Below, in pieces: positions 36,091 to 47,775 of a stretch of 64,000 nucleotides of DNA. The DNA is from Limanda limanda. Lineage: Eukaryota; Chordata; Actinopteri; Pleuronectiformes; Pleuronectidae. Location: assembly GCF_963576545.1 (NCBI RefSeq), contig NW_026870440.1, positions 1-64,000 of the forward strand. Direction: 5' to 3'. Under the pieces are notes generated by a model. It did not search any database. It was not told the DNA's origin and saw only the letters and a list, made by a program, of their open reading frames with translations. Position numbers and translations under genes: made by a program. Within the stretch, counting starts at the first letter, position 1. Every line of letters begins with the position of its first letter.

Positions 36091-38171
36091 CTTGGAAAGT
36101 GGTTGCATCTGGACTAATTTGGGTCCTGCGGATCGATTGGTACCATGCCCGAGCTTGTACGACCTTCGGAAGAGGTCGACCGACGAAATTCCCCCAAATC
36201 TGAGGAGATATTCTTGAATAACTTTTTTTGTGAAGGTCGGAGAGACTTGCAAGTAGGCTCTACCCCCACTAAATGGGGTAGCGCGCATCGATCGGTACCA
36301 TCCTTGAGCTTCTCCGACTTTCGGAAGGGTTAGGGTTAGGGATGAAAGCACATAGGAGAAAGAGATATTCTTGAATAACATTTTTTGTAAAGGTCGGAGA
36401 GACTTGGAAAGTGGTTGCATCTGGACTAATTTGGGTCCTGCGGATCGATTGGTACCATCCCCGAGCTTGTACGACCTTCGGAAGAGGTCGACCGACGAAA
36501 TTCCCCCAAATCTGAGGAGATATTCTTGAATAACTTTTTTTGTGAAGGTCGGAGAGACTTGCAAGTAGGCTCTACCCCCACTAAATGGGGTAGCGCGCAT
36601 CGATCGGTACCATCCTTGAGCTTCTCCGACTTTCGGAAGGGTTAGGGTTAGGGTTAGGGATGAAAGCACATAGGAGAAAGAGATATTCTTGAATAACTTT
36701 TTTTGTGAAGGTCGGAGAGACTTGCAAGTAGGCTCTACCCCCACTAAATGGGGTAGCGCGCATCGATCGGTACCATCCTTGAGCTTCTCCGACTTTCGGA
36801 AGGGTTAGGGTTAGGGTTAGGGATGAAAGCACATAGGAGAAAGAGATATTCTTGAATAACTTTTTTTGTGAAGGTCTGAGAGACTTGAAAAGTGGTTGCA
36901 TCTGGACTAATTTGGGTCCTGCGGATCGATTGGTACCATCCCCGAGCTTGTACGACCTTCGAAAGAGGTCGACCGACGAAATTCCCCCAAATCTGAGGAG
37001 ATATTCTTGAATAACTTTTTTTGTGAAGGTCGGAGAGACTTGCAAGTAGGCTCTACCCCCACTAAATGGGGTTGCGTGCATCGATCGGTACCATCCTTGA
37101 GCTTCTCCGACTTTCGGAAGGGTTAGGGTTAGGGTTAGGGATGAAAGCACATAGGAGAAAGAGATATTCTTGAATAACTTTTTTTGTGAAGGTCGGAGAG
37201 ACTTGCAAGTAGGCTCTACCCCCACTAAATGGGGTAGCGCGCATCGATCGGTACCATCCTTGAGCTTCTCCGACTTTCGGAAGGGTTAGGGTTAGGGTTA
37301 GGGATGAAAGCACATAGGAGATAGAGATATTCTTGAATAACTTTTTTTGTGAAGGTCGGAGAGACTTGAAAAGTGGTTGCATCTGGACTAATTTGGGTCC
37401 TGCAGATCGATTGGTACCATCCCCGAGCTTGTACGACCTTCGGAAGAGGTCGACCGACGAAATTCCCCCAAATCTGAGGAGATATTCTTGAATAACTTTT
37501 TTTGTGAAGGTCGGAGAGACTTGCAAGTAGGCTCTACCCCCACTAAATGGGGTTGCGCGCATCGATCGGTACCATCCTTGAGCTTCTCCGACTTTCGGAA
37601 GGGTTAGGGTTAGGGTTAGGGATGAAAGCACATAGGAGAAAGAGATATTCTTGAATAACTTTTTTTGTGAAGGTCGGAGAGACTTGCAAGTAGGCTCTAC
37701 TCCCACTAAATGGGGTAGCGCGCATCGATCGGTACCATCCTTGAGCTTCTCCGACTTTCGGAAGGGTTAGGGTTAGGGTTAGGGATGAAAGCACATAGGA
37801 GAAAGAGATATTCTTGAATAACTTTTTTTGTGAAGGTCGGAGAGACTTGCAAGTAGGCTCTACCCCCACTAAATGGGGTAGCGCGCATCGATCGGTACCA
37901 TCCTTGAGCTTCTCCGACTTTCGGAAGGGTTAGGGTTAGGGTTAGGGATGAAAGCACATAGGAGAAAGAGATATTCTTGAATAACTTTTTTTGTGAAGGT
38001 CGGAGAGACTTGCAAGTAGGCTCTACCCCCACTAAATGGGGTAGCGCGCATCGATCGGTACCATCCTTGAGCTTCTCCGACTTTCGGAAGGGTTAGGGTT
38101 AGGGTTAGGGATGAAAGCACATAGGAGAAAGAGATATTCTTGAATAACTTTTTTTGTGAAGGTCGGAGAGA
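36091..38171 (+). repeat. Higher-order repeat copy, 2,081 bp
   Basis: Counterpart of the copy at 23,122, exactly 12,969 bp to the right, with the same marks (A in the T run near 36,379; GGTCTGAG near 36,877). Confidence 0.92.
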
Positions 38172-41100
38172 CTTGGAAAGTGGTTGCATCTGGACTAATT
38201 TGGGTCCTGCGGATCGATTGGTACCATGCCCGAGCTTGTACGACCTTCGGAAGAGGTCGACCGACGAAATTCCCCCAAATCTGAGGAGATATTCTTGAAT
38301 AACTTTTTTTGTGAAGGTCGGAGAGACTTGCAAGTAGGCTCTACCCCCACTAAATGGGGTAGCGCGCATCGATCGGTACCATCCTTGAGCTTCTCCGACT
38401 TTCGGAAGGGTTAGGGTTAGGGATGAAAGCACATAGGAGAAAGAGATATTCTTGAATAACTTTTTTTGTAAAGGTCGGAGAGACTTGGAAAGTGGTTGCA
38501 TCTGGACTAATTTGGGTCCTGCGGATCGATTGGTACCATCCCCGAGCTTGTACGACCTTCGGAAGAGGTCGACCGACGAAATTCCCCCAAATCTGAGGAG
38601 ATATTCTTGAATAACTTTTTTTGTGAAGGTCGGAGAGACTTGCAAGTAGGCTCTACCCCCACTAAATGGGGTAGCGCGCATCGATCGGTACCATCCTTGA
38701 GCTTCTCCGACTTTCGGAAGGGTTAGGGTTAGGGTTAGGGATGAAAGCACATAGGAGAAAGAGATATTCTTGAATAACTTTTTTTGTGAAGGTCGGAGAG
38801 ACTTGCAAGTAGGCTCTACCCCCACTAAATGGGGTAGCGCGCATCGATCGGTACCATCCTTGAGCTTCTCCGACTTTCGGAAGGGTTAGGGTTAGGGTTA
38901 GGGATGAAAGCACATAGGAGAAAGAGATATTCTTGAATAACTTTTTTTGTGAAGGTCGGAGAGACTTGAAAAGTGGTTGCATCTGGACTAATTTGGGTCC
39001 TGCGGATCGATTGGTACCATCCCCGAGCTTGTACGACCTTCGAAAGAGGTCGACCGACGAAATTCCCCCAAATCTGAGGAGATATTCTTGAATAACTTTT
39101 TTTGTGAAGGTCGGAGAGACTTGCAAGTAGGCTCTACCCCCACTAAATGGGGTTGCGTGCATCGATCGGTACCATCCTTGAGCTTCTCCGACTTTCGGAA
39201 GGGTTAGGGTTAGGGTTAGGGATGAAAGCACATAGGAGAAAGAGATATTCTTGAATAACTTTTTTTGTGAAGGTCGGAGAGACTTGCAAGTAGGCTCTAC
39301 CCCCACTAAATGGGGTAGCACGCATCGATCGGTACCATCCTTGAGCTTCTCCGACTTTCGGAAGGGTTAGGGTTAGGGTTAGGGATGAAAGCACATAGGA
39401 GATAGAGATATTCTTGAATAACTTTTTTTGTGAAGGTCGGAGAGACTTGAAAAGTGGTTGCATCTGGACTAATTTGGGTCCTGCGGATCGATTGGTACCA
39501 TCCCCGAGCTTGTACGACCTTCGGAAGAGGTCAACCGACGAAATTCCCCCAAATCTGAGGAGATATTCTTGAATAACTTTTTTTGTGAAGGTCGGAGAGA
39601 CTTGCAAGTAGGCTCTACCCCCACTAAATAGGGTTGCGCGCATCGATCGGTACCATCCTTGAGCTTCTCCGACTTTCGGAAGGGTTAGGGTTAGGGTTAG
39701 GGATGAAAGCACATAGGAGAAAGAGATATTCTTGAATAACTTTTTTTGTGAAGGTCGGAGAGACTTGCAAGTAGGCTCTACTCCCACTAAATGGGGTAGC
39801 GCGCATCGATCGGTACCATCCTTGAGCTTCTCCGACTTTCGGAAGGGTTAGGGTTAGGGTTAGGGATGAAAGCACATAGGAGAAAGAGATATTCTTGAAT
39901 AACTTTTTTTGTGAAGGTCGGAGAGACTTGCAAGTAGGCTCTACCCCCACTAAATGGGGTAGCGCACATCGATCGGTACCATCCTTGAGCTTCTCCGACT
40001 TTCGGAAGGGTTAGGGTTAGGGTTAGGGATGAAAGCACATAGGAGAAAGAGATATTCTTGAATAACTTTTTTTGTGAAGGTCGGAGAGACTTGCAAGTAG
40101 GCTCTACCCCCACTAAATGGGGTAGCGCGCATCGATCGGTACCATCCTTGAGCTTCTCCGACTTTCGGAAGGGTTAGGGTTAGGGTTAGGGATGAAAGCA
40201 CATAGGAGAAAGAGATATTCTTGAATAACTTTTTTTGTGAAGGTCGGAGAGACTTGGAAAGTGGTTGCATCTGGACTAATTTCGGTCCTGCGGATCGATT
40301 GGTACCATGCCCGAGCTTGTACGACCTTCGGAAGAGGTCGACCGACGAAATTCCCCCAAATCTGAGGAGATATTCTTGAATAACTTTTTTTGTGAAGGTC
40401 GGAGAGACTTGCAAGTAGGCTCTACCCCCACTAAATGGGGTAGCGCGCATCGATCGGTACCATCCTTGAGCTTCTCCGACTTTCGGAAGGGTTAGGGTTA
40501 GGGATGAAAGCACATAGGAGAAAGAGATATTCTTGAATAACTTTTTTTGTAAAGGTCGGAGAGACTTGGAAAGTGGTTGCATCTGGACTAATTTGGGTCC
40601 TGCGGATCGATTGGTACCATCCCCGAGCTTGTACGACCTTCGGAAGAGGTCGACCGACGAAATTCCCCCAAATCTGAGGAGATATTCTTGAATAACTTTT
40701 TTTGTGAAGGTCGGAGAGACTTGCAAGTAGGCTCTACCCCCACTAAATGGGGTTGCGCGCATCGATCGGTACCATCCTTGAGCTTCTCCGACTTTCGGAA
40801 GGGTTAGGGTTAGGGTTAGGGATGAAAGCACATAGGAGAAAGAGATATTCTTGAATAACTTTTTTTGTGAAGGTCGGAGAGACTTGCAAGTAGGCTCTAC
40901 CCCCACTAAATGGGGTTGCGCACATCGATCGGTACCATCCTTGAGCTTCTCCGACTTTCGGAAGGGTTAGGGTTAGGGTTAGGGCTGAAAGCACATAGGA
41001 GAAAGAGATATTCTTGAATAACTTTTTTTGTGAAGGTCGGAGAGACTTGAAAAGTGGTTGCATCTGGACTAATTTGGGTCCTGCGGATCGATTGGTACCA

Positions 41101-42011
41101 TCCCCGAGCTTGTACGACCTTCGGAAGAGGTCGACCGACGAAATTCCCCCAAATCTGAGGAGATATTCTTGAATAACTTTTTTTGTGAAGGTCGGAGAGA
41201 CTTGCAAGTAGGCTCTACCCCCACTAAATGGGGTTGCGCGCATCGATCGGTATCATCCTTGAGCTTCTCCGACTTTCGGAAGGGTTAGGGTTAGGGTTAG
41301 GGATGAAAGCACATAGGAGAAAGAGATATTCTTGAATAACTTTTTTTGTGAAGGTCGGAGAGACTTGCAAGTAGGCTCTACCCCCACTAAATGGGGTAGC
41401 GCGCATCGATCGGTACCATCCTTGAGCTTCTCCGACTTTCGGAAGGGTTAGGGTTAGGGTTAGGGATGAAAGCACATAGGAGAAAGAGATATTCTTGAAT
41501 AACTTTTTTTGTGAAGGTCGGAGAGACTTGAAAAGTGGTTGCATCTGGACTAATTTGGGTCCTGCGGATCGATTGGTACCATCCCCGAGCTTGTACGACC
41601 TTCGAAAGAGGTCGACCGACGAAATTCCCCCAAATCTGAGGAGATATTCTTGAATAACTTTTTTTGTGAAGGTCGGAGAGACTTGCAAGTAGGCTCTACC
41701 CCCACTAAATGGGGTTGCGCGCATCGATCGGTACCATCCTTGAGCTTCTCCGACTTTCGGAAGGGTTAGGGTTAGGGTTAGGGATGAAAGCACATAGGAG
41801 AAAGAGATATTCTTGAATAACTTTTTTTGTGAAGGTCGGAGAGACTTGCAAGTAGGCTCTACCCCCACTAAATGGGGTAGCGCGCATCGATCGGTACCAT
41901 CCTTGAGCTTCTCCGACTTTTGGAAGGGTTAGGGTTAGGGTTAGGGATGAAAGCACATAGGAGAAAGAGATATTCTTGAATAACTTTTTTTGTGAAGGTC
42001 GGAGAGACTTG
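37968..42011 (+). repeat. Near-identical block, left copy (offset 4,961 bp)
   Basis: About 4.04 kb recurring at 42,929-46,972. Five rare changes (GTCAACCG, GCGCACATC, TTTCGGTCC, AGGGCTGAAAG, GGTATCATCC) keep the same offset, which rules out chance similarity among monomers. Confidence 0.88.
38172..40252 (+). repeat. Higher-order repeat copy, 2,081 bp
   Basis: Full 13-monomer unit in direct tandem with its left and right neighbours. It has GTCAACCG near 39,532 and a GCGCACATC variant near 39,965. Confidence 0.92.
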
Positions 42012-42333
42012 CAAGTAGGCTCTACCCCCACTAAATGGGGTAGCGCGCATCGATCGGTACCATCCTTGAGCTTCTCCGACTTTCGGAAGGGTTAGGGTTA
42101 GGGTTAGGGATGAAAGCACATAGGAGAAAGAGATATTCTTGAATAACTTTTTTTGTGAAGGTCGGAGAGACTTGCAAGTAGGCTCTACCCCCACTAAATG
42201 GGGTAGCGCGCATCGATCGGTACCATCCTTGAGCTTCTCCGACTTTCGGAAGGGTTAGGGTTAGGGTTAGGGATGAAAGCACATAGGAGAAAGAGATATT
42301 CTTGAATAACTTTTTTTGTGAAGGTCGGAGAGA
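40253..42333 (+). repeat. Higher-order repeat copy, 2,081 bp
   Basis: Third unit of a direct tandem of three (36,091-42,333). Marks: TTTCGGTCC for TTTGGGTCC near 40,283 and AGGGCTGAAAG for AGGGATGAAAG near 40,984. Confidence 0.92.
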
Positions 42334-43130
42334 CTTGGAAAGTGGTTGCATCTGGACTAATTTGGGTCCTGCGGATCGATTGGTACCATCCCCGAGCTTG
42401 TACGACCTTCGGAAGAGGTCGACCGACGAAATTCCCCCAAATCTGAGGAGATATTCTTGAATAACTTTTTTTGTGAAGGTCGGAGAGACTTGCAAGTAGG
42501 CTCTACCCCCACTAAATGGGGTTGCGCGCATCGATCGGTACCATCCTTGAGCTTCTCCGACTTTCGGAAGGGTTAGGGTTAGGGTTAGGGATGAAAGCAC
42601 ATAGGAGAAAGAGATATTCTTGAATAACTTTTTTTGTGAAGGTCGGAGAGACTTGCAAGTAGGCTTTACCCCCACTAAATGGGGAAGCGCGCATCGATCG
42701 GTACCATCCTTGAGCTTCTCCGACTTTCGGAAGGGTTAGGGTTAGGGTTAGGGATGAAAGCACATAGGAGGAAGAGATATTCTTGAATAACTTTTTTTGT
42801 GAAGGTCGGAGAGACTTGGAAAGTGGTTGCATCTGGACTAATTTGGGTCCTGCGGATCGATTGGTACCATCCCCGAGCTTGTACGACCTTCGAAAGAGGT
42901 CGACCGACGAAATTCCCCCAAATCTGAGGAGATATTCTTGAATAACTTTTTTTGTGAAGGTCGGAGAGACTTGCAAGTAGGCTCTACCCCCACTAAATGG
43001 GGTTGCGCGCATCGATCGGTACCATCCTTGAGCTTCTCCGACTTTCGGAAGGGTTAGGGTTAGGGTTAGGGATGAAAGCACATAGGAGAAAGAGATATTC
43101 TTGAATAACTTTTTTTGTGAAGGTCGGAGA
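42000..43130 (+). repeat. 1.1-kb patch shared with 58.7-59.8 kb (left copy)
   Basis: GGCTTTACC with GGGGAAGCG (42,661-42,690) and AGGAGGAAGAG (near 42,767) recur in the same order 16,673 bp to the right, together with the spacing of two B units. The match stops near 43,130, where this copy has B and the other has A. Confidence 0.83.
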
Positions 43131-46100
43131 GACTTGGAAAGTGGTTGCATCTGGACTAATTTGGGTCCTGCGGATCGATTGGTACCATGCCCGAGCTTGT
43201 ACGACCTTCGGAAGAGGTCGACCGACGAAATTCCCCCAAATCTGAGGAGATATTCTTGAATAACTTTTTTTGTGAAGGTCGGAGAGACTTGCAAGTAGGC
43301 TCTACCCCCACTAAATGGGGTAGCGCGCATCGATCGGTACCATCCTTGAGCTTCTCCGACTTTCGGAAGGGTTAGGGTTAGGGATGAAAGCACATAGGAG
43401 AAAGAGATATTCTTGAATAACTTTTTTTGTAAAGGTCGGAGAGACTTGGAAAGTGGTTGCATCTGGACTAATTTGGGTCCTGCGGATCGATTGGTACCAT
43501 CCCCGAGCTTGTACGACCTTCGGAAGAGGTCGACCGACGAAATTCCCCCAAATCTGAGGAGATATTCTTGAATAACTTTTTTTGTGAAGGTCGGAGAGAC
43601 TTGCAAGTAGGCTCTACCCCCACTAAATGGGGTAGCGCGCATCGATCGGTACCATCCTTGAGCTTCTCCGACTTTCGGAAGGGTTAGGGTTAGGGTTAGG
43701 GATGAAAGCACATAGGAGAAAGAGATATTCTTGAATAACTTTTTTTGTGAAGGTCGGAGAGACTTGCAAGTAGGCTCTACCCCCACTAAATGGGGTAGCG
43801 CGCATCGATCGGTACCATCCTTGAGCTTCTCCGACTTTCGGAAGGGTTAGGGTTAGGGTTAGGGATGAAAGCACATAGGAGAAAGAGATATTCTTGAATA
43901 ACTTTTTTTGTGAAGGTCGGAGAGACTTGAAAAGTGGTTGCATCTGGACTAATTTGGGTCCTGCGGATCGATTGGTACCATCCCCGAGCTTGTACGACCT
44001 TCGAAAGAGGTCGACCGACGAAATTCCCCCAAATCTGAGGAGATATTCTTGAATAACTTTTTTTGTGAAGGTCGGAGAGACTTGCAAGTAGGCTCTACCC
44101 CCACTAAATGGGGTTGCGTGCATCGATCGGTACCATCCTTGAGCTTCTCCGACTTTCGGAAGGGTTAGGGTTAGGGTTAGGGATGAAAGCACATAGGAGA
44201 AAGAGATATTCTTGAATAACTTTTTTTGTGAAGGTCGGAGAGACTTGCAAGTAGGCTCTACCCCCACTAAATGGGGTAGCACGCATCGATCGGTACCATC
44301 CTTGAGCTTCTCCGACTTTCGGAAGGGTTAGGGTTAGGGTTAGGGATGAAAGCACATAGGAGATAGAGATATTCTTGAATAACTTTTTTTGTGAAGGTCG
44401 GAGAGACTTGAAAAGTGGTTGCATCTGGACTAATTTGGGTCCTGCGGATCGATTGGTACCATCCCCGAGCTTGTACGACCTTCGGAAGAGGTCAACCGAC
44501 GAAATTCCCCCAAATCTGAGGAGATATTCTTGAATAACTTTTTTTGTGAAGGTCGGAGAGACTTGCAAGTAGGCTCTACCCCCACTAAATAGGGTTGCGC
44601 GCATCGATCGGTACCATCCTTGAGCTTCTCCGACTTTCGGAAGGGTTAGGGTTAGGGTTAGGGATGAAAGCACATAGGAGAAAGAGATATTCTTGAATAA
44701 CTTTTTTTGTGAAGGTCGGAGAGACTTGCAAGTAGGCTCTACTCCCACTAAATGGGGTAGCGCGCATCGATCGGTACCATCCTTGAGCTTCTCCGACTTT
44801 CGGAAGGGTTAGGGTTAGGGTTAGGGATGAAAGCACATAGGAGAAAGAGATATTCTTGAATAACTTTTTTTGTGAAGGTCGGAGAGACTTGCAAGTAGGC
44901 TCTACCCCCACTAAATGGGGTAGCGCACATCGATCGGTACCATCCTTGAGCTTCTCCGACTTTCGGAAGGGTTAGGGTTAGGGTTAGGGATGAAAGCACA
45001 TAGGAGAAAGAGATATTCTTGAATAACTTTTTTTGTGAAGGTCGGAGAGACTTGCAAGTAGGCTCTACCCCCACTAAATGGGGTAGCGCGCATCGATCGG
45101 TACCATCCTTGAGCTTCTCCGACTTTCGGAAGGGTTAGGGTTAGGGTTAGGGATGAAAGCACATAGGAGAAAGAGATATTCTTGAATAACTTTTTTTGTG
45201 AAGGTCGGAGAGACTTGGAAAGTGGTTGCATCTGGACTAATTTCGGTCCTGCGGATCGATTGGTACCATGCCCGAGCTTGTACGACCTTCGGAAGAGGTC
45301 GACCGACGAAATTCCCCCAAATCTGAGGAGATATTCTTGAATAACTTTTTTTGTGAAGGTCGGAGAGACTTGCAAGTAGGCTCTACCCCCACTAAATGGG
45401 GTAGCGCGCATCGATCGGTACCATCCTTGAGCTTCTCCGACTTTCGGAAGGGTTAGGGTTAGGGATGAAAGCACATAGGAGAAAGAGATATTCTTGAATA
45501 ACTTTTTTTGTAAAGGTCGGAGAGACTTGGAAAGTGGTTGCATCTGGACTAATTTGGGTCCTGCGGATCGATTGGTACCATCCCCGAGCTTGTACGACCT
45601 TCGGAAGAGGTCGACCGACGAAATTCCCCCAAATCTGAGGAGATATTCTTGAATAACTTTTTTTGTGAAGGTCGGAGAGACTTGCAAGTAGGCTCTACCC
45701 CCACTAAATGGGGTTGCGCGCATCGATCGGTACCATCCTTGAGCTTCTCCGACTTTCGGAAGGGTTAGGGTTAGGGTTAGGGATGAAAGCACATAGGAGA
45801 AAGAGATATTCTTGAATAACTTTTTTTGTGAAGGTCGGAGAGACTTGCAAGTAGGCTCTACCCCCACTAAATGGGGTTGCGCACATCGATCGGTACCATC
45901 CTTGAGCTTCTCCGACTTTCGGAAGGGTTAGGGTTAGGGTTAGGGCTGAAAGCACATAGGAGAAAGAGATATTCTTGAATAACTTTTTTTGTGAAGGTCG
46001 GAGAGACTTGAAAAGTGGTTGCATCTGGACTAATTTGGGTCCTGCGGATCGATTGGTACCATCCCCGAGCTTGTACGACCTTCGGAAGAGGTCGACCGAC

Positions 46101-46972
46101 GAAATTCCCCCAAATCTGAGGAGATATTCTTGAATAACTTTTTTTGTGAAGGTCGGAGAGACTTGCAAGTAGGCTCTACCCCCACTAAATGGGGTTGCGC
46201 GCATCGATCGGTATCATCCTTGAGCTTCTCCGACTTTCGGAAGGGTTAGGGTTAGGGTTAGGGATGAAAGCACATAGGAGAAAGAGATATTCTTGAATAA
46301 CTTTTTTTGTGAAGGTCGGAGAGACTTGCAAGTAGGCTCTACCCCCACTAAATGGGGTAGCGCGCATCGATCGGTACCATCCTTGAGCTTCTCCGACTTT
46401 CGGAAGGGTTAGGGTTAGGGTTAGGGATGAAAGCACATAGGAGAAAGAGATATTCTTGAATAACTTTTTTTGTGAAGGTCGGAGAGACTTGAAAAGTGGT
46501 TGCATCTGGACTAATTTGGGTCCTGCGGATCGATTGGTACCATCCCCGAGCTTGTACGACCTTCGAAAGAGGTCGACCGACGAAATTCCCCCAAATCTGA
46601 GGAGATATTCTTGAATAACTTTTTTTGTGAAGGTCGGAGAGACTTGCAAGTAGGCTCTACCCCCACTAAATGGGGTTGCGTGCATCGATCGGTACCATCC
46701 TTGAGCTTCTCCGACTTTCGGAAGGGTTAGGGTTAGGGTTAGGGATGAAAGCACATAGGAGAAAGAGATATTCTTGAATAACTTTTTTTGTGAAGGTCGG
46801 AGAGACTTGCAAGTAGGCTCTACCCCCACTAAATGGGGTAGCGCGCATCGATCGGTACCATCCTTGAGCTTCTCCGACTTTCTGAAGGGTTAGGGTTAGG
46901 GTTAGGGATGAAAGCACATAGGAGATAGAGATATTCTTGAATAACTTTTTTTGTGAAGGTCGGAGAGACTTG
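42929..46972 (+). repeat. Near-identical block, right copy (offset 4,961 bp)
   Basis: Partner of 37,968-42,011. Differences noticed: GCGTGC near 46,679 versus GCGCGC, CTTTCTGAAG near 46,881, and GAGATAGAG near 46,923 versus GAGAAAGAG. Confidence 0.88.
43133..45213 (+). repeat. Higher-order repeat copy, 2,081 bp
   Basis: Counterpart of the copy at 38,172, 4,961 bp to the right, with GTCAACCG near 44,494 and GCGCACATC near 44,927. It is followed by a unit (45,214-47,775, 2,562 bp) that has one extra B-AA block. Confidence 0.92.
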
Positions 46973-47775
46973 AAAAGTGGTTGCATCTGGACTAATTTGG
47001 GTCCTGCGGATCGATTGGTACCATCCCCGAGCTTGTACGACCTTCGGAAGAGGTCGACCGACGAAATTCCCCCAAATCTGAGGAGATATTCTTGAATAAC
47101 TTTTTTTGTGAAGGTCGGAGAGACTTGCAAGTAGGCTCTACCCCCACTAAATGGGGTTGCGCGCATCGATCGGTACCATCCTTGAGCTTCTCCGACTTTC
47201 GGAAGGGTTAGGGTTAGGGTTAGGGATGAAAGCACATAGGAGAAAGAGATATTCTTGAATAACTTTTTTTGTGAAGGTCGGAGAGACTTGCAAGTAGGCT
47301 CTACTCCCACTAAATGGGGTAGCGCACATCGATCGGTACCATCCTTGAGCTTCTCCGACTTTCGGAAGGGTTAGGGTTAGGGTTAGGGATGAAAGCACAT
47401 AGGAGAAAGAGATATTCTTGAATAACTTTTTTTGTGAAGGTCGGAGAGACTTGCAAGTAGGCTCTACCCCCACTAAATGGGGTAGCGCGCATCGATCGGT
47501 ACCATCCTTGAGCTTCTCCGACTTTCGGAAGGGTTAGGGTTAGGGTTAGGGATGAAAGCACATAGGAGAAAGAGATATTCTTGAATAACTTTTTTTGTGA
47601 AGGTCGGAGAGACTTGCAAGTAGGCTCTACCCCCACTAAATGGGGTAGCGCGCATCGATCGGTACCATCCTTGAGCTTCTCCGACTTTCGGAAGGGTTAG
47701 GGTTAGGGTTAGGGATGAAAGCACATAGGAGAAAGAGATATTCTTGAATAACTTTTTTTGTGAAGGTCGGAGAGA
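45214..47775 (+). repeat. Expanded higher-order repeat copy, 2,562 bp
   Basis: B spacing 312, 481, 481, 481, 807, so one extra 481-bp B-AA block compared with the 2,081-bp form. It shares TTTCGGTCC (near 45,244) and AGGGCTGAAAG (near 45,944) with the copy at 40,253. Confidence 0.88.

Larger units (their letters stand above)
32037..38968 (+). repeat. Near-identical block, right copy (offset 12,969 bp)
   Basis: Partner of 19,068-25,999. Private changes seen: CTTTAGCTTC near 32,298 and CATCTATCGG near 32,914. Such low divergence over nearly 7 kb means recent copying, recent gene conversion, or an assembly artefact. Confidence 0.87.
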
